Assembly: GCA_017507215.1 (NCBI GenBank) | Contig: JAFWBI010000007.1 | Coordinates: 29,760 to 93,759, forward strand | Source: Clostridia bacterium | GTDB taxonomy: Bacteria; Bacillota; Clostridia; Christensenellales; UBA1242 | Direction of reading: 5' to 3' | Length of the DNA stretch: 64,000 bases | In this document: positions 33,716 through 41,790 of the stretch, piece after piece | Layout: every line of letters starts with the position of its first letter | Numbering within the stretch: position 1 is the stretch's first letter | The notes under the pieces: generated by a model | What the model was told of the DNA's origin: nothing | The model's input: the letters and a program-made list of their open reading frames with translations, nothing else | The model's database searches: none | Translations under genes and position numbers: made by a program

Positions 33716-33748
33716 AAAAAACACCAAAAATTTTGGTGTTTTTTTTGT
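33716..33748. terminator. Bidirectional terminator
   Basis: Stem ACACCAAAA / TTTTGGTGT flanked by A-rich and T-rich runs, between the convergent zinc-ribbon and veg genes. Confidence 0.88.
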
Positions 33749-33755
33749 GCAAAAA

Positions 33756-33998
33756 TTAATTTACTTTAAGTCCATTAATCACAACATCACCACAAAGAAC
33801 TTCGGTGTATGAATAAGACAACGGGCTTTTTCCTTCACCGATATTAACGGTGAAAATGCTTGGATAAACGTTTTCGATAATGCCTTGGTATTTTTCAATC
33901 TTTTTTCTGCCTTTGTTGATTTCCATTGAGATATTAGAACCTTTGAGTCGTTCGATTTCTTCAATGATGGTTGAAACACTATAATTAACTTTTCTCAT
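33756..33998 (-). CDS. veg: Veg family protein
   Basis: This 80-residue protein matches Veg of Bacillus: INKGRKKIEKYQGIIENVYP in the middle and the SYSYTEVL string near the end. Veg is a small beta-barrel-like protein; in Bacillus subtilis it affects biofilm matrix expression. AAAGGAG lies before the ATG. It is divergent from the SipL-like gene. In many Clostridia veg lies next to a DUF3794-LysM gene, as here. Confidence 0.9.
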   Translation of the reverse strand: MRKVNYSVSTIIEEIERLKGSNISMEINKGRKKIEKYQGIIENVYPSIFTVNIGEGKSPLSYSYTEVLCGDVVINGLKVN

Positions 33999-34098
33999 AA
34001 ATCTCCTTTGATTAAATTTTTGCCATGAAAATTAATTTTATTCAAAAAAGTAATATTTTCTTTTTTTGATTAATACACTACTCGTAGTGGGGGAAATT

Positions 34099-35571
34099 AT
34101 GGAAAATTTAGTTATTCAAGTAAAGAAAAATATTACACTCGACAAATTCGATACGTCGGTTAAAATGTCGCTTTCAAGCGACATAAAGTCGATTTTAAAT
34201 GTGAATGCAAAATCTGTAATTGCATCTGTTGAACAGTCTGGAAATATTGTTTCGTTATCTGGAAGGGTGTTTGTGAGTGTGCTTTATTTAAACCAGCAAA
34301 ACCAAGTTCAGTCAGGTGAAACAAGTGTTGATTTCATTCAAAAACAACAACTTCAAATTGCACTTTCAGACCTTTTTGCAAGTGATGAAACAAGTGTGAA
34401 AATTGACACATTTTCAGGGGCTGAAATCTTGTGTTCTGTCACACATAATACCCAAATTTATGGCATTTACAAGTATGAAGTGAGTGATTTTGTTGGTGAA
34501 AACACAGCTTTTGTTGTGAACAAAAAAAGTGTTGAACTTAACAAATTTATTGCATCTGCATCTGATGATTTTGTGGTTGCTGAAGAGCAAGAAAGCAATA
34601 TTTTGAATATGCAAATTTTGAAAGCCGATGCGAAGGTTTTAAGTTTTGTTTCGCATGTGAATGTTGACAAAGTTGTTGTTGAAGGAAAGCTTTTGGTTGA
34701 GTCAATATATAAAGATTTAGATGGCATGGGATTGATTTCAAGAGAGATTGAATTTAAGCAAGAAATTGAAGCAAATGGAACATTTCCATCAATGATTTCA
34801 GATGCTGTTGTTGAAGTGCGAAATATAACTGTTACGCCAGAAGAAAAGCAAGACAAAACAAACATTGTTTATGCTATTGATGTTTTTGCAAAAGCTTATG
34901 TTTTTGAAAAGGACACTCGTGATATTGCAACAGACATGTTTTCCTTAGATAGTGAAATTCAAAACACATATGACTATCTTGAATTCAAAAACTATTCATG
35001 CAAAAGAGAGACTTCTGATGTGATTATGAGCTTAACTGACGTTTCAACAATCGAAAACTTTGATGATATTGTTGGCGTTTATAGTCCAAAGGTAAAAATT
35101 GAAATTGTGAATAATGACGATTTGAAAACTTATGCAGAAGGCAAAGTTTCGGCGTTTGCGCTATACAAGTCTGGGGAAGAAATTAAAAGACATGATTTTT
35201 CATATCCTGTTAAGTTCGAATGTGAAAAAGAAGCTCTTGAAATTTTAGAAGATGTGAGCGTTCAAGCTGAAATTTCATCATTTAAGGTTAAGGCAGGAAA
35301 AGACCTTGAAGTTGCTTACAAAATGTCGACAATGTTTAAGTTTGTGACAGAACTTAGTGAAACCTATGTTAAGTCTTTTGAAATCAAAGAAGAAAAGCAA
35401 AAAAATGATTATGGAATCAAGGTTTATGTCACAAAGGCAGGGGAAACACTTTTTGATGTTGCAAAAGTTTTAAGTGTTCGACCTGAAATTATTGAAGAAC
35501 AAAATGAAATTGACGGCGTGTTTGAACAAGGTGAAAAGATATATGTATATTCGCCAGCAAATTTAGCATAA
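34099..35571 (+). CDS. DUF3794 (SPOCS) and LysM domain protein, SipL-like
   Basis: This 490-residue protein has repeated SPOCS/DUF3794 modules (about 1-430) and a C-terminal LysM-like domain (about 440-490, YVTKAGETLFDVAKVL...). In Clostridioides, SipL of this architecture binds SpoIVA and is needed for spore coat attachment. The ATG at 34099 follows a GGGGG site; the longer frame from 34066 has no site and would include the CACTACTCGTAGTG hairpin at 34076-34089. The hairpin touches the ribosome binding site and could modulate initiation. Whether this organism sporulates cannot be told from the window. Confidence 0.85.
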   Translation: MENLVIQVKKNITLDKFDTSVKMSLSSDIKSILNVNAKSVIASVEQSGNIVSLSGRVFVSVLYLNQQNQVQSGETSVDFIQKQQLQIALSDLFASDETSVKIDTFSGAEILCSVTHNTQIYGIYKYEVSDFVGENTAFVVNKKSVELNKFIASASDDFVVAEEQESNILNMQILKADAKVLSFVSHVNVDKVVVEGKLLVESIYKDLDGMGLISREIEFKQEIEANGTFPSMISDAVVEVRNITVTPEEKQDKTNIVYAIDVFAKAYVFEKDTRDIATDMFSLDSEIQNTYDYLEFKNYSCKRETSDVIMSLTDVSTIENFDDIVGVYSPKVKIEIVNNDDLKTYAEGKVSAFALYKSGEEIKRHDFSYPVKFECEKEALEILEDVSVQAEISSFKVKAGKDLEVAYKMSTMFKFVTELSETYVKSFEIKEEKQKNDYGIKVYVTKAGETLFDVAKVLSVRPEIIEEQNEIDGVFEQGEKIYVYSPANLA

Positions 35572-35575
35572 TTAA

Positions 35576-35604
35576 TTTACAAAACCGTTCAAATGTGTTA
35601 AAAT
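35576..35604 (+). promoter_or_regulatory. Promoter of the Rho-like gene
   Basis: TTTACA, 17 bases, TAAAAT. Confidence 0.7.
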
Positions 35605-35626
35605 TTAATTAGGAAGGAAGAAAGTT

Positions 35627-36622
35627 ATGGAAAACAATATAGATAAAAATCTTTATAACGAGAAGTCGTTATATCTTTTGAATATTAAAGAACTTCGTGA
35701 TATTGGCAGAAAGTTTTGCGTGCCTTCGCCAACAACAATGAAAAAGCATGAGCTTATCGACTATATTTTGAAAGTGGTTTATGGTGAAATCAAAGCACCT
35801 GCAAGAAGCAATTATGGCAGACCAAATGTTCGTGAGTTTGAAATGGATAAATATCTTGAAAAAATCAAGAGAAATTCAGACATGACCGACGAACTTATGA
35901 AACTTAAACTTGAAGATGATTTTTTGATTGGTGCACTTAAAGTTGCAGCTCCAAAAGAAAATGAGCCAAAAGATAATATCGAAACTCGTGTTTATGCTGA
36001 GCAAAATGGCAAGTGCCTTTTGAAAATTTATCAATTTGTGGACAGCGAAAAAGATATTGAAATAAGCTCGGAATATGCCAAAAACTTAAATCTTGAAGAA
36101 CAAGATGTTTTGGAAGTTCGAATTGAAGGTGATATGTGCAAAATTATCACCATCAATGGCGTTAGCGTGAAAAATAAATTTGAAGAGTTTGTGATAAACA
36201 GCTCAAAGATTTCAGCAGGAAGCAGAAAGGTTTTTTATGTAAGCACAAAAGAAGAAAGAGAAGAAAAAATCAAAAAAATTGAAGAAACTTGCGAAAACAC
36301 TGGTTTGAAATTATTTATTTTTGCAAACAAAAAGTACACCGGAAAGTGTACTGAATCGTTCGTTTATGATGAAGTTTTAGATTATCCTAAAATGTATAAA
36401 AAGTTTATTTCAATGTTCAGTGAGTGGGAAAGACTTGCTCTTCAAGGCGAAGACGTTGTTGTTCTTCTTGAAAACACTGAAGATGTTGATGATATGCTCA
36501 GCTCATTTGATGAAGGTGTCAACGAAAGAACAAAAAACAATGTAAAATCGCTTATAGACAGGTTCGTTTCACTTGGAAATGTGTTTATAACATTCAGACT
36601 TGAACTTAAAGTGAAATATTAA
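35627..36622 (+). CDS. Rho-like protein without Walker A motif
   Basis: This 331-residue protein appears to follow the domain order of transcription terminator Rho. A Rho-N/SAP-like helix bundle lies at about 12-52 (LLNIKELRDIGRKF). An OB-like segment follows at about 118-180, then an ATPase-like region at about 195-327. In the last, SAGSRKVFYVSTKEE takes the place of the Rho P-loop strand, with no GKT. ERLALQGEDVVVLLEN at 268-283 resembles the Rho stretch around KRLVEHGKDVVILLD. The protein stops where Rho would continue for about 90 more residues. It is probably an RNA- or Rho-binding pseudo-ATPase. AGGAAGG precedes the ATG. It overlaps tail to tail with the next gene. Confidence 0.68.
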   Translation: MENNIDKNLYNEKSLYLLNIKELRDIGRKFCVPSPTTMKKHELIDYILKVVYGEIKAPARSNYGRPNVREFEMDKYLEKIKRNSDMTDELMKLKLEDDFLIGALKVAAPKENEPKDNIETRVYAEQNGKCLLKIYQFVDSEKDIEISSEYAKNLNLEEQDVLEVRIEGDMCKIITINGVSVKNKFEEFVINSSKISAGSRKVFYVSTKEEREEKIKKIEETCENTGLKLFIFANKKYTGKCTESFVYDEVLDYPKMYKKFISMFSEWERLALQGEDVVVLLENTEDVDDMLSSFDEGVNERTKNNVKSLIDRFVSLGNVFITFRLELKVKY

Positions 36623-36885
36623 TTTGAAACGCTTGCGTTTTCGATTATAAACTTATCAAAATCAATAGATTCAACAAAATCTCTTGGCAAAAAAACAGCA
36701 TTATTAAAGTCCACATAGTTTGTTATGTGGCTTTTTAATATTGCAGGGGTTGGAATGTCAAGCTCGTGACACATTTTTTCGATGTGCGCATGAAACTTGT
36801 CTTCCACAAAATTGTCAATGCTTTCATAAATATAAGACCTTGTGATTTTTCCATCAACAACGGTTCTTGCCCAGATTCTAATCAT
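36619..36885 (-). CDS. Small protein of unknown function
   Basis: This 88-residue protein starts MIRIWARTVVDGKITRS, and the rest is mixed alpha/beta with conserved-looking NYVDFNNAVFLPRDF. The ATG at 36885 has TAGGAGA upstream; an earlier in-frame start at 36933 would fall in the promoter. Its stop overlaps the stop of the convergent Rho-like gene by three bases. No family name is recognised. Confidence 0.72.
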   Translation of the reverse strand: MIRIWARTVVDGKITRSYIYESIDNFVEDKFHAHIEKMCHELDIPTPAILKSHITNYVDFNNAVFLPRDFVESIDFDKFIIENASVSN

Positions 36886-36904
36886 AGTTTCTCCTAATAA
36901 AAGT

Positions 36905-36933
36905 ATGATAGCAAATGGGCAAAAATTAATCAA
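36905..36933 (-). promoter_or_regulatory. Promoter of the 88-residue protein gene
   Basis: On the minus strand: TTGATT (36933-36928), 17 bases, TATCAT with TGC before it. Confidence 0.65.
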
Positions 36934-36952
36934 GCAAAAGAATTTAAAAACA

Positions 36953-36981
36953 TTGACATTAAATTATTTTTATAATATAAT
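36953..36981 (+). promoter_or_regulatory. Promoter of greA
   Basis: TTGACA, 17 bases, TATAAT, matching the consensus fully. It is divergent from the promoter at 36905-36933. Confidence 0.85.
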
Positions 36982-37030
36982 ACACTAGAAATTTTGAAGG
37001 CAGAATTCTCTGCTTGAAAGGAGAATCAAT

Positions 37031-37498
37031 ATGGCAGAACTTTTTATAACTGCAGCTGGAAAGGCTGAAAAAGAAGAAAGACTTAGATATTTAAAAAATG
37101 AAAAACGTCCTGAAGTTTTGGAAAAACTTAAAGTTGCTCGTGACTTTGGCGACCTTAGTGAAAACTCTGAATATGACGCAGCAAAAAAAGAACAATCTAT
37201 TGTTGAAACTGAAATTGCAACCATTGAAGAAACACTCAGAAAAGCAAGAATCATTGAAAATGATGATGTGACAATGGACACCGTTGGTGTTGGAAACGTT
37301 GTAACAGTTTATGACGAAGATTTTGGTGAAGAAGACACATACACAATCGTTGGTGTTATTGAAAGCAATCCAGACAAAAATTTGGTTTCAAACGAATCTC
37401 CAATCGGAAGTGGTCTTATGGGCAAGAAGGTTGGTGATGTTGCTGAAATCACAACTCCTGGTGGCGTTATCAAAATGAAAATTTTGAAAATTTCTTAA
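37031..37498 (+). CDS. greA: Transcription elongation factor GreA
   Basis: This 155-residue protein has the usual GreA length. The coiled-coil tip GDLSENSEYDAAKKEQ lies at about 41-56. In the C-terminal domain, SPIGSGLMGKKVGD matches the family. GreA rescues backtracked RNA polymerase by stimulating transcript cleavage. GAAAGGAGA precedes the ATG, and a strong promoter and terminator make it a single-gene unit. The paralogue at 173-676 is more divergent, so this is the likely housekeeping copy. Confidence 0.97.
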   Translation: MAELFITAAGKAEKEERLRYLKNEKRPEVLEKLKVARDFGDLSENSEYDAAKKEQSIVETEIATIEETLRKARIIENDDVTMDTVGVGNVVTVYDEDFGEEDTYTIVGVIESNPDKNLVSNESPIGSGLMGKKVGDVAEITTPGGVIKMKILKIS

Positions 37499-37506
37499 AA
37501 ACTTTT

Positions 37507-37534
37507 AAGCATGGCAAAAAGCCATGCTTTTTTC
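37507..37534 (+). terminator. Rho-independent terminator after greA
   Basis: Stem AAGCATGGC / GCCATGCTT with an AAAAA loop, then T run. Confidence 0.92.
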
Positions 37535-37567
37535 ATGCACAAAAAAAGCCCACTTTTTGTTTATTTC

Positions 37568-37596
37568 TTGACTTTAGGGCATATTTTTATTACATT
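37568..37596 (+). promoter_or_regulatory. Promoter of holB-yaaT
   Basis: TTGACT, 17 bases, TACATT. Confidence 0.58.
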
Positions 37597-37611
37597 ATAG
37601 TTAGGGGAATT

Positions 37612-38598
37612 ATGCTAGATTATTCAAGTGTTATAAACGGTTCTAGAGCATTTCAAACTATTGACCTTGACGTTTCAAGGTCAAGGCTTTCGCATGCTTA
37701 TTTGTTTGTGAGCAGTGATGAAAACTATTTGAAGCAGTTTTCTGAAATGATTGCAAAAAAGTTTATCAACTTAAACGATAGTGAAAATGCTGATAAGAAT
37801 AATCTCAGAATTGAAAAGCGCATACACCCAGACGTTATGTTTTTTGGTGAAGAAAAAAACATTGACACCAGCACGGTTGGTGAAATTGTTGAATCGTCAA
37901 ATGTGAGTCCTTTTGAAGCAGATAAGAAGATTTTTGTGCTTTTTGGAGCAGGAAAGATGAACGAGTCTGCTCAAAATAAGCTTTTGAAATCTATTGAAGA
38001 ACCACCAAAAAATACCTTTTATTTAATGACGGCAACATCAACATCAAAAATTCTTCAAACAATACTTTCACGTGTTAAACGAATTGATTTAGACGAACTT
38101 AAGTCTGAAGATATATCTAAGATGCTTGAAGCAAAAGGTGTTCAACCACAAAAAGCATTAATTTTTGCAAACTGCGCAAATGGAAATGGAACTTTTGCTG
38201 AAAAGCTTGCAACTGATGATGGATTTATTGAATTTTTCAACAACATTGTCACATGTCTGTTTGAAGTGAATGGAAGCCGTGATGTGTTGAAATATTCAAG
38301 CATTTTTTCGGCAAAAACTGTTGATAAAGAAGAATTTATCAATGTTGCACAACTTCTTCTTCGTGACTTGATGATGATTCTTTCGGGCAAAGAAGAGCTT
38401 GTGGTTTGCAAAAATGTTCTTGCAAAACTCAAGGTGATTTCATCTTCTGTGACTCTTGAAAGTGTGAGCTCGCTTGTGGGTTTGTGTTATGAAGAAAAGA
38501 AGAAACTTGCGTTTAATGTGAACAGCACTGCTGTTGTTGATGACTTTTTATTTAAACTTGCGGAGGTAAAAGTAAAATGCAGAAGATTATCGGTGTAA
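37612..38598 (+). CDS. holB: DNA polymerase III subunit delta'
   Basis: This 328-residue clamp-loader subunit has the delta' pattern: FVLFGAGKMNESAQNKLLKSIEEPP, then a SRV string at the sensor position. It lacks a functional P-loop, as is normal for delta'. It helps load the beta clamp with delta (HolA at 54379) and DnaX. AGGGGA precedes the ATG. The next gene, yaaT, starts inside its last 22 bases, as in the Bacillus holB-yaaT order. Confidence 0.92.
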   Translation: MLDYSSVINGSRAFQTIDLDVSRSRLSHAYLFVSSDENYLKQFSEMIAKKFINLNDSENADKNNLRIEKRIHPDVMFFGEEKNIDTSTVGEIVESSNVSPFEADKKIFVLFGAGKMNESAQNKLLKSIEEPPKNTFYLMTATSTSKILQTILSRVKRIDLDELKSEDISKMLEAKGVQPQKALIFANCANGNGTFAEKLATDDGFIEFFNNIVTCLFEVNGSRDVLKYSSIFSAKTVDKEEFINVAQLLLRDLMMILSGKEELVVCKNVLAKLKVISSSVTLESVSSLVGLCYEEKKKLAFNVNSTAVVDDFLFKLAEVKVKCRRLSV

Positions 38599-39635
38599 AA
38601 AAAGCTGATGATAAAAATATATATTATTTTTCACATGGTGCAGAGCTTGCTGTTGGTGACAAAATTGTTGCAAATTTTGATGAATTTCAAACAGTTGCGA
38701 CAGTTGTTCGTGTTGACCCTAAGGTGAAAGAATCTGAACTTCAAGAAATGAAAAAAATCACCAGAGTTGCAACTGAAAGTGATTTGAAAAAATATAATGA
38801 ACTTCAGGCAAAAGCAAAACAAAATTTGAAAACAATCAAAACAAAATCACTTGAGCTTGGGCTTGTTATGAAGTTTGTTGGGGCTGAATATAGCTTAGAC
38901 AACTCAAAAATCATCATCACATTTTCAAGTGAAGAAAGAGTTGACTTTAGGCAATTTTTAAAAGATTTGGCTTCAATGCTTAAAACTAGAATTGAACTTA
39001 AACAAATTGGTCAGAGAGATGAAGTGAAAGTTCGTGGTGGGGTTGGCCCATGTGGAGAGCCTTGTTGTTGTGCAAGATTTTTAAATGATTTTGAGCACGT
39101 GACAGTGAAAATGGCGAAAGTTCAAGGATTGTCACTTTCACCAACAAAAATTAACGGAATTTGCGGCAGACTTATGTGCTGCTTAGGTTATGAATCTGAG
39201 ATTTATGAAGAAATTCTCTCAAAAATGCCAAAAGTGAATTCAGAAGTTAAAACAGAAAATGGAAAGGGTGTTGTTGTTTACAACGACATTCTTCGTGAAA
39301 GGGTTTCTGTGAAGCGTCAAGCTGAAGGTGACACATTTGTTGTTGAAGATTTTCCACTTGAAGAAGTTGAATTTCCTGGACACCCAGCAAAAAAACCAGA
39401 ACCTAAAAAAGAAGAAAAAGAACCTGAAGAAAAAGAAGTGAAAGTGGAAGAAAAACAAGAAAAACCACAAAAGTTTAACAAACCACAAAAGCCACACAAA
39501 GAGTCTAATGGTGAAAAGAAAGATGAAGCAAAATCTGCTGAAAAAGAAAATGGTTCTGCTCCAAAAAAACATCATCATTTCAGACCAAAAAACAAAAATA
39601 AACAAAAGGCATATAATAATAAAAATCAGGGCTAA
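38577..39635 (+). CDS. ricT: YaaT / PSP1-domain protein (RicT)
   Basis: This 352-residue protein has the PSP1 core with the cysteine cluster GEPCCCARFL and CGRLMCCLGYE, which in Bacillus helps hold the 4Fe-4S clusters of the RicAFT complex. RicT takes part in RNase Y-dependent mRNA maturation and affects sporulation and competence. The last 90 residues are a low-complexity Lys/Glu/Pro tail ending in His- and Lys-rich HHHFRPKNKNKQK, absent from Bacillus RicT. It starts within holB with GGAGG upstream. Confidence 0.93.
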   Translation: MQKIIGVKKADDKNIYYFSHGAELAVGDKIVANFDEFQTVATVVRVDPKVKESELQEMKKITRVATESDLKKYNELQAKAKQNLKTIKTKSLELGLVMKFVGAEYSLDNSKIIITFSSEERVDFRQFLKDLASMLKTRIELKQIGQRDEVKVRGGVGPCGEPCCCARFLNDFEHVTVKMAKVQGLSLSPTKINGICGRLMCCLGYESEIYEEILSKMPKVNSEVKTENGKGVVVYNDILRERVSVKRQAEGDTFVVEDFPLEEVEFPGHPAKKPEPKKEEKEPEEKEVKVEEKQEKPQKFNKPQKPHKESNGEKKDEAKSAEKENGSAPKKHHHFRPKNKNKQKAYNNKNQG

Positions 39636-39660
39636 AATTTTTAGATAATTCAAATTTTTC

Positions 39661-39689
39661 TTGATATAAAATCACAATGATAGTATAAT
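39661..39689 (+). promoter_or_regulatory. Promoter of the ferredoxin gene
   Basis: TTGATA, 17 bases, TATAAT. Confidence 0.78.
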
Positions 39690-39721
39690 AAAAATGTAAA
39701 CTTTACATAAGGAGATAAAAA

Positions 39722-39898
39722 ATGGCTTACAAAATTATTTCAGAAACATGTATTGGTTGTGGAGCTTGTGCAGGCGCTTGTCCAGTTGCAGCAATCACTC
39801 CAACAGATGATGGCAAAATGGTTATTGATGAAGAAAAGTGCATTTCTTGTGGCACTTGCCAAGCTGTTTGTCCAGTAGGGGCACCTGTAAGTGAATAA
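39722..39898 (+). CDS. 2[4Fe-4S] ferredoxin
   Basis: This 58-residue protein is a clostridial-type ferredoxin with two CxxCxxCxxxCP motifs, at Cys10-13-16-20 and Cys40-43-46-50. It is a soluble low-potential electron carrier, and pyruvate:ferredoxin oxidoreductase (22984-26475) could reduce it. AAGGAG precedes the ATG. The following methyltransferase gene starts within its last eight bases, so the two are translationally coupled. It is inserted between yaaT and the trmN6-like gene of the Bacillota block. Confidence 0.95.
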   Translation: MAYKIISETCIGCGACAGACPVAAITPTDDGKMVIDEEKCISCGTCQAVCPVGAPVSE

Positions 39899-40619
39899 TC
39901 TTTTGAAAGAAAATGAAAGATTAGATGACTTAGAGCTTGATAATTTGATGATTATTCAAGACAAAAATGGCTACAAATTCTCAACTGATTCTGTGATTCT
40001 CGCAAACTTCGCCAAGGGAAAACCTAGCGATGTTTGTGTTGACCTTTGCAGTGGTGGTGGAGTGGTAGCCATTCTTTTTTCGTACAAAAATAAAATTCGA
40101 AAAATGTATGCAGTTGAAATTCAAGAAAAGCAGGCAGAGATGTCTAGACGCTCGATTGAATATAACAACTTAAACATCGAAGTCATCAACGATGATTTAA
40201 AGAATTTAAAAAAGATTTTGGGGTCTGAGTTTGCAGATGTTATCACTGTGAATCCACCATATAACAGAGTGGGTGAAACGAGTGAGCTTGACGAAATTGC
40301 AATCTCAACTCATGAAATCAAAACCAATCTTGATGAGATTTCAAAATGTGCATCAAACGCTTTGAAGTTTGGTGGAAAGATTTATATGGTGCACAGAGCC
40401 GACAGGCTTGCTGATATAATTTCTTCACTAAAAAAATATAATCTTGAACCGAAGGTTTTAAGAGTGGTGTATCCAAAAATCTCAAAAGAACCAAATTTGG
40501 TTTTGATTGAAGCGAAAAAAGGTGCGAAGTCTGGAATCAAGATTTTGAAACCACTTGTGCTTAACAATGAAGATGGCACCGAAACTGAAGAATTGAAGCA
40601 AATTTACTGCAGAAAGTGA
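39891..40619 (+). CDS. tRNA1(Val) A37 N6-methyltransferase-like (YabB/TrmN6)
   Basis: This 242-residue class I methyltransferase has the SAM motif VDLCSGGGVVAILFS and the N6-adenine motif VNPPYNRVG. The opening LDDLELDNLMIIQDKNGYKFSTDS matches the YabB family. Its position just after holB-yaaT supports this. It starts with GTG, overlapping the ferredoxin stop, with AGGGG about ten bases upstream. The expected substrate is a tRNA or rRNA adenine, known only by analogy with E. coli TrmN6. Confidence 0.88.
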   Translation: MNNLLKENERLDDLELDNLMIIQDKNGYKFSTDSVILANFAKGKPSDVCVDLCSGGGVVAILFSYKNKIRKMYAVEIQEKQAEMSRRSIEYNNLNIEVINDDLKNLKKILGSEFADVITVNPPYNRVGETSELDEIAISTHEIKTNLDEISKCASNALKFGGKIYMVHRADRLADIISSLKKYNLEPKVLRVVYPKISKEPNLVLIEAKKGAKSGIKILKPLVLNNEDGTETEELKQIYCRK

Positions 40620-40640
40620 TACTTTTTGCAGTTTTTTTTA
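40607..40640 (+). terminator. Rho-independent terminator overlapping the stop codon
   Basis: Stem CTGCAGAAAG / CTTTTTGCAG (one G-U) with loop TGATA, then eight T. The stop codon of the methyltransferase gene lies in the loop. Confidence 0.82.
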
Positions 40641-40646
40641 TAAAAT

Positions 40647-41153
40647 TTATAATATTCTGCAAAAAAAGCAAGATAAAACTGCACCAATAAAAGCACTTAG
40701 CAAACAGACAGGAATTACAAATCTCAGTTTTTTCACCTTGACGGTTGAAAGGTAAACTGCCACAACATAAAAGGTTGTTTCTGATGTGCTCATAATCACA
40801 CAAGCGCATTTTGAAATATAGCTATCTGCGCCATATTTGGCAAATAGTCGTGACAACATGCCCATTGAACCAGAGCCTGTGAATGGTCTGAGTATCAAAA
40901 ATTCAGTTAGTTCAGAAGGCACTCCAAACAGTTTGAAAATTGGCGATGTTGCTTGCGACAAAACTGTGGATAATCCACTTATCGACAGCAGTTCAACCAC
41001 TGAAAAAATTGCAACGAGATAGGGAAAGGTGTTGATGCAAAGGTCAACGGCTTGTCTTCCACCAGAAACAAAAGAATCATAGGCATTAATTTTTTTGAAA
41101 AGACTGAAAATAAGAACAAACATGATAAATATTGGAATGATGTAAGCTGTCAT
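40647..41153 (-). CDS. spmB: Spore maturation protein B family (GATE domain)
   Basis: This 168-residue integral membrane protein has the nucleoside-recognition (GATE) pattern: several helices, RPFTGSGSMGMLSRLF, and STSETTFYVVAVY. In Bacillus, SpmA and SpmB contribute to dehydration of the spore core. The family also occurs in non-sporulating bacteria. Its start overlaps the end of spmA by four bases, so translation is coupled. The gene is convergent with the methyltransferase gene. Confidence 0.93.
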   Translation of the reverse strand: MTAYIIPIFIMFVLIFSLFKKINAYDSFVSGGRQAVDLCINTFPYLVAIFSVVELLSISGLSTVLSQATSPIFKLFGVPSELTEFLILRPFTGSGSMGMLSRLFAKYGADSYISKCACVIMSTSETTFYVVAVYLSTVKVKKLRFVIPVCLLSAFIGAVLSCFFCRIL

Positions 41154-41749
41154 AGTTGTCCTTTTTTACCTTTTATTTTCTTTGAAATAAAGTGAAAAAT
41201 GTAAACCAGCAAAATGGCGATTGTGGTTGAAAGAATAGAGCATAAAATTGACGGCAAAATTATGCCTGATGGGTTTTTGCTTCCGGCATTTGAAAGCATG
41301 CCAATTATTGACGTTGGCAAAATTTGAATACTTGAACAGCTGATTGCAATAAGCATTATCATTGGAAAAGTGATGGTGTCTTTTTTTGTGTTATCTTTTT
41401 GCATTGACTCGATGGCTTTGATTCCGAGTGGGGTGGCTGCGCCACTCATTCCGAGCAAGTTTGCAGACATGTTCATTGAAACATATTTGCGACTTTCTTC
41501 TGAAAGGTTGTTTTTGCCGAAAATTTTGTTTATAATTGGGGATAGAAGTTTGGAAACTTTTTTTGAAAGTCCACTTTGTTCTAAAATGGAAAACAACCCA
41601 ATCCAAATGGCATAGATTGCACAGAGTTCAAAAGAAAGCTTCACGGCACTGTTTGAAGCTGAGAGAAGTCCTGTCAAAACTTTTGACGGTTCAGACAAAC
41701 AAATTGCTAAAATGCTTGAAACAAAAAGACAAATCCAAATTTTATTCAT
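41150..41749 (-). CDS. spmA: Spore maturation protein A family (GATE domain)
   Basis: This 199-residue membrane protein has about five helices and the SpmA strings IWIGLFSILEQSGLS, NMSANLLGMSGAATPLGIKA and PTSIIGMLSNAGS. It pairs with SpmB in the membrane. No good ribosome binding site is seen before the ATG. The 41-base gap to the divergent tatD is too short and A/T-rich to place promoters with confidence. Confidence 0.94.
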   Translation of the reverse strand: MNKIWICLFVSSILAICLSEPSKVLTGLLSASNSAVKLSFELCAIYAIWIGLFSILEQSGLSKKVSKLLSPIINKIFGKNNLSEESRKYVSMNMSANLLGMSGAATPLGIKAIESMQKDNTKKDTITFPMIMLIAISCSSIQILPTSIIGMLSNAGSKNPSGIILPSILCSILSTTIAILLVYIFHFISKKIKGKKGQL

Positions 41750-41790
41750 ATTAAAAAATATGATTTAAAATATAAAATTATGAGGCAAAT

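Noticed and set aside
40965-40973. A perfect DnaA-box sequence (TGTGGATAA, complement of TTATCCACA)
   Set aside because: It is single, inside the spmB coding region, with no cluster or dnaA/dnaN nearby, so it is likely chance.
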